Of a stretch of 8,576 nucleotides of DNA, positions 5,858 through 8,576 are shown piece by piece. Where the stretch lies: positions 1-8,576 of the forward strand of contig CALXNF010000044.1 of the NCBI GenBank assembly GCA_944389685.1, given 5' to 3'. Positions within the stretch are counted from its first letter, which is position 1. Every line of letters begins with the position of its first letter. The translations under genes and the position numbers were made by a program. This DNA is from an uncultured Alphaproteobacteria bacterium. GTDB taxonomy: Bacteria > Pseudomonadota > Alphaproteobacteria > Rs-D84. The notes under the pieces were generated by a model. The model did no database searches. It was not told the DNA's origin and worked only from the letters and a program-made list of their open reading frames with translations.

Positions 5858-7034
5858 AAAAGAAAGAAAAAAAGCTGGTTTTTGGTCTTGGTTGTGGCGG
5901 CGTAAATGGTGGATTATTTTATTTATCGTGATTGCTTGGGTCGCTGTGTATTTTATTAGTGGTGGTAAAAGCAATCAAGGAACAGGTTTTGCAACGGCGA
6001 CTATTACGAAAGGTGATATTCGTCAAGTTGTGACGGCGACTGGTGAAATTCAACCACTAAATACTATTAACGTTGGTTCTCAGGTCAGTGGTACTATTGA
6101 AGCTATTTATGTTGATTATAATTCAAAAGTTAAGAAAGGCGATGTTTTATTAAAAATAGAACCCTCTGTATTACAGGCATCTGTTGATGAAGCGTACGCT
6201 TCTCTTGTAAGTGCACAATCACAACGTAATTACGCCAAAAGTGAATATGAAAGAAATAAGATTTTATATGAAGGGGATATTATTCCGCGTGCCGATTTAG
6301 AGCAGTCTCAAACAACATATGAACAGGCAGAACAGAACGTAAATAAGATGCAATCTCAGTACGACCGTGCGGTAACAAATCTTGGTTATGCTACGATTAC
6401 ATCTCCTGTAGATGGCACTGTTATTTCGCGTCAGGTTGACGTCGGGCAGACGGTTGCGGCATCGTTTCAAACGCCTGACCTTTTTGAAATAGCAGAAGAT
6501 TTATCTCAGATGCAGATAGAAACATCTGTATCAGAAGCAGATATAGGTATGATAACAGAAGGACAGGCTGTAACATTTACCGTTGATGCATACCCAAGTC
6601 AAACATTTGAGGGCTTTGTTCGCCAGGTTAGATTATCTCCGACAATTACGTCAAACGTTGTCGTATATACCGTTGTAATTGATGTAGATAACACAGATTT
6701 ACGTTTGAAACCCGGTATGACGGCTTTTGTTACAATCATCATTTCTGAAAAGGAAGATGTTTGGAAAGTTCAAAATTCTGCTTTGATTTTAAGAAATTTT
6801 GACGGCATTGTTGAAGATGCTGGTGACGCAAAAACAAGTGATCATTTGGCGATACAACGTATGGTGGATGGGCAGACTAAGGTTGTTTTGGTCCCTTATA
6901 AAAAGGGAATTGTAACTGCAACGGAAACAGAGATCATTTCTGATGAAATTCAAGAAGGAGACAGAGTAATATTTGGTCGTTACGGGTTGTCTTCTTCTGG
7001 ATCTTCCAGCATGCGTATGGGCCCACCGAGATAG
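5850..7034 (+). CDS. macA: MacA-like periplasmic adaptor (HlyD/RND-type membrane fusion protein)
   Basis: Bridges the inner-membrane ABC transporter to the TolC-like channel. It has 394 aa. A basic N-terminus (KKERKK, then WRRKWW) precedes a single membrane anchor at about 20-37. The following domains are a lipoyl-like half (73-106: NVGSQVSGTIEAIYVDYNS then VKKGDVLLKIEP), an alpha-helical coiled-coil hairpin (about 107-176), the second lipoyl half (ATITSPVDGTVISRQVDVGQTV, 181-202), a beta-barrel domain (about 221-299, with LRLKPGMTAFVTI) and a membrane-proximal domain (about 300-380). The Ser-rich, MRMGPPR tail is typical of MacA-type proteins. GGAGG at 5836-5840 lies nine bases before the ATG inside the upstream gene. 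After the stop comes a hairpin terminator, unusual for mid-operon. The symbol is by family resemblance; it need not export macrolides. Confidence 0.9.
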   Translation: MNKKERKKAGFWSWLWRRKWWIILFIVIAWVAVYFISGGKSNQGTGFATATITKGDIRQVVTATGEIQPLNTINVGSQVSGTIEAIYVDYNSKVKKGDVLLKIEPSVLQASVDEAYASLVSAQSQRNYAKSEYERNKILYEGDIIPRADLEQSQTTYEQAEQNVNKMQSQYDRAVTNLGYATITSPVDGTVISRQVDVGQTVAASFQTPDLFEIAEDLSQMQIETSVSEADIGMITEGQAVTFTVDAYPSQTFEGFVRQVRLSPTITSNVVVYTVVIDVDNTDLRLKPGMTAFVTIIISEKEDVWKVQNSALILRNFDGIVEDAGDAKTSDHLAIQRMVDGQTKVVLVPYKKGIVTATETEIISDEIQEGDRVIFGRYGLSSSGSSSMRMGPPR

Positions 7035-7042
7035 TGTTTGCG

Positions 7043-7070
7043 TAGCGGGGCAAAGACCCCGTTATTTTTT
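7043..7070 (+). terminator. Hairpin terminator between the adaptor and ATPase genes
   Basis: TAGCGGGG (7043-7050) pairs with CCCCGTTA (7057-7064) around loop CAAAGA, eight pairs with one G-T, followed by six T (7065-7070). It starts nine bases after the macA-like stop. It should reduce or stop read-through into the ATPase gene, which has its own promoter just downstream. Confidence 0.8.
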
Positions 7071-7090
7071 ATAAATTTTTTCATTATAAA

Positions 7091-7099
7091 TGATATAAT
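7091..7099 (+). promoter_or_regulatory. Extended -10 promoter for the ABC ATPase and permease genes
   Basis: TGATATAAT: a perfect -10 (7094-7099) with a TGN extension. No convincing -35 is present in the T-rich sequence before it, which an extended -10 can tolerate. Expected start is near 7106, about 19 bases before the ATG at 7125, with AGAGA at 7113-7117 as a weak ribosome-binding site. Confidence 0.55.
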
Positions 7100-7124
7100 T
7101 TCTTTGCTAAATAGAGAATGTAAT

Positions 7125-7868
7125 ATGAAAAAAATAAACAGGAAAAAATCAGACGTAAATATTATTTCTATGAACAAAATTTGTAAAAGTTTCCCTGTTG
7201 AAATGGGGGGCGAACAACAAGTTTTGTTTGATATAAGTTTTGACGTAAATCAGGGAGAATTTGTTTCTATTATGGGACCTTCTGGCAGCGGTAAGTCTAC
7301 TTGTATGAATATTATTGGTGCACTAGATACCCCCACTAGCGGTACATATAAATTATACGGCAAAGATGTTACGAATTTATCATCCGACGAATTAGCGATT
7401 GTCAGAAATGAATATATAGGTTTCGTATTTCAACAATTTAATTTGTTATCAAAACGAAGTGTATTAGATAATGTTATGCTTCCTCTTATGTATCGTGGTT
7501 TGCCGATGGCGGAAAGATTGCGTCGTGCCAGAGAAATGTTGCGTCGTGTTGGGCTGGAAAAATTTGAATCGTATTTACCTACTCAATTATCAGGTGGAAT
7601 GAAACAGCGCGTTGCAATTGCACGTGCATTGGCGGGTGACCCCAAATTAATTTTAGCAGACGAACCGACAGGGGCGTTGGACAGTAAAATGGGAAACGAT
7701 ATTTTACAATTTTTTAAAAAATTAAACGAAGAAATGGGCATTACTATTGTTATGATTACTCATGAATTTGAAATAGCCCAATATTCAAATCGTTTAATTC
7801 ATATTTATGATGGTCGTATAACATATGATGGAAAGGTACCTCGTGATGAAAGGGTATTACAGAAATAA
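7125..7868 (+). CDS. MacB-type ABC transporter ATP-binding protein (stand-alone ATPase)
   Basis: Hydrolyses ATP to drive the partner permease of a type VII (mechanotransmission) ABC system such as MacB, LolD or FtsE. The 247 residues contain one nucleotide-binding domain: Walker A GPSGSGKST (51-59), Q-loop FVFQQFNLL (100-108), signature LSGGMKQRVAIARAL (155-169), Walker B LILADEPTGALD (175-186) with Glu180, and switch histidine in MITHE (His213). NEYIGFVFQQFNLL and the AxxLLxxVGL-like REMLRRVGLEKF match the MacB/LolD subfamily. The signature has Met where Gln is usual. An in-frame TTG at 7038 would add 29 residues, but that stretch is the terminator hairpin and promoter, so the ATG at 7125 is chosen. 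The permease follows 23 nt later. In Escherichia coli MacB the ATPase and permease are fused; here they are separate. Confidence 0.92.
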   Translation: MKKINRKKSDVNIISMNKICKSFPVEMGGEQQVLFDISFDVNQGEFVSIMGPSGSGKSTCMNIIGALDTPTSGTYKLYGKDVTNLSSDELAIVRNEYIGFVFQQFNLLSKRSVLDNVMLPLMYRGLPMAERLRRAREMLRRVGLEKFESYLPTQLSGGMKQRVAIARALAGDPKLILADEPTGALDSKMGNDILQFFKKLNEEMGITIVMITHEFEIAQYSNRLIHIYDGRITYDGKVPRDERVLQK

Positions 7869-7891
7869 AAAACTAAAAAAGCGAGAAAAAA

Positions 7892-8576
7892 ATGACTTTT
7901 AATGATATTATGAAAGAATCTTGGTTATCCATCAGCGGTAATAAAATAAGGTCGTTTTTAACTGTCTTGGGGACTGTAATTGGGGTTATGGCCGTTGTTA
8001 TAATCGTTGCAGTTGGTGAAACTGTTTCAACACAAATCAGCGATCAATTTTCATCATTGGGTACGAATACTATTATGATACGTGCAGGTGCTGCTCAAAG
8101 TGCAGGTGTCAGAACGGGTAATCGTCAAACTTTAACAACGCAAGACGCAGAATTTATAGGTCAATTACCAGACGTTGTTTCTTATAGCCCCGTTCAAAAT
8201 GCCGCTGCACAGGTAATTTATGGTAACCAGAACTGGTCTACGTCAATGGTTGGTGTTTATCCTGGTTATGAACAAGTTCAAAATCTAGAAATGGAATACG
8301 GAACATTTTTCAATCAGGCCGCTGTTAGAAACGGTTCTACATACGCTATAATCGGACCTAAAACGGCTGAAGAGTTAAATATGCCAGAAAACCCTGTCGG
8401 TGAGATAATTCGCGTTTTGAACGTTCCCCTTACCGTTATAGGTATGATCAAAGAGCGCGGTGATTCTGCCATGGGAAGTCAGGACGATATGTTAATTGTT
8501 CCTATTACCACATTGAAAAAGCGCATACAGGGCAGCCGTTTTCCAAACTCTGTAAGCATGATAACAATAAAGTTAA
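7892..8576 (+). CDS. MacB-type ABC transporter permease, N-terminal part (cut by window edge)
   Basis: Inner-membrane subunit working with the upstream ATPase and the adaptor. The 228 visible codons begin MTFNDIMKESWLSISGNKIRSFLT, the amphipathic entry of MacB permeases, followed by the first membrane helix (about 21-43, LTVLGTVIGVMAVVIIVAVG). The rest is the large periplasmic domain (MacB_PCD-like), including LTTQDAEFIGQLPDVVSYSPV (81-101), VGVYPGYEQVQNLEMEYGTFF (120-140), the IIGPKTAEEL segment, VIGMIKERGDSAMGSQDDMLIVPITTLKK (182-210) and the start of the return strand. The remaining three helices lie beyond the window; the family's permease part is about 400 aa. A weak GAG (7883-7885) lies six bases before the ATG. 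The frame is open to the right edge without interruption. Confidence 0.9.
   Translation, partial: MTFNDIMKESWLSISGNKIRSFLTVLGTVIGVMAVVIIVAVGETVSTQISDQFSSLGTNTIMIRAGAAQSAGVRTGNRQTLTTQDAEFIGQLPDVVSYSPVQNAAAQVIYGNQNWSTSMVGVYPGYEQVQNLEMEYGTFFNQAAVRNGSTYAIIGPKTAEELNMPENPVGEIIRVLNVPLTVIGMIKERGDSAMGSQDDMLIVPITTLKKRIQGSRFPNSVSMITIKL

Noticed and set aside
7118..7123. ATG-TAA minimal start-stop just before the ATPase ATG
   Set aside because: Could influence initiation, but AGAGA is spaced for the ATG at 7125 and too close to this one. Chance is likely in AT-rich sequence.
7038..7124. In-frame N-terminal extension of the ABC ATPase from a TTG at 7038
   Set aside because: The stretch contains the terminator hairpin and the extended -10 box, and the extra 29 residues do not resemble an ATPase N-terminus. 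The ATG at 7125 gives the family length.

Overview
The window looks like a chromosomal segment from an AT-rich alphaproteobacterium. The best lineage marker is the alphaproteobacterial-type SspB adaptor at 2739-3203, with its C-terminal VVSLDEFRKKK tail. AccB (EAMKTFN biotin site), RecF and MreB are consistent with this. AT richness and unusual gene neighbourhoods suggest a reduced or divergent, perhaps host-associated or uncultured, lineage, but that is inference. The standard genetic code fits: TGA ends yidD and recF, and tryptophan is read from TGG.

Left part (1-1539, minus strand): rnpA and yidD overlap and read leftward, followed by accB and the start of accC. The RNase P protein/YidD pair sits directly upstream of the acetyl-CoA carboxylase biotin carrier and biotin carboxylase genes. 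A good sigma70-type promoter for accBC has its -35 box across the yidD stop codon. The usual partners rpmH (before rnpA) and yidC (after yidD) are not here.

Middle (1540-4435): mreB is divergent from rnpA and stands alone, without mreC or mreD after it. It ends at a symmetric hairpin terminator shared with the convergent recF-sspB pair. recF and sspB overlap by 14 nt and read leftward from a promoter just downstream of a tRNA-Cys gene, which has its own promoter and terminator.

Right part (4436-8576, plus strand): a tripartite efflux operon encodes a TolC-family outer-membrane channel, a MacA-like periplasmic adaptor, a MacB-type ATPase and the start of a separate MacB-type permease, cut by the window edge. 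The first two genes overlap by 8 nt. A strong hairpin terminator followed by an extended -10 promoter separates them from the ATPase and permease. Together the four proteins would form a MacAB-TolC-like pump spanning both membranes. Its substrate cannot be read from this window.

I found no CRISPR array, insertion sequence, phage gene or clearly undescribed system. The points worth a second look are gene arrangement and regulatory layout.
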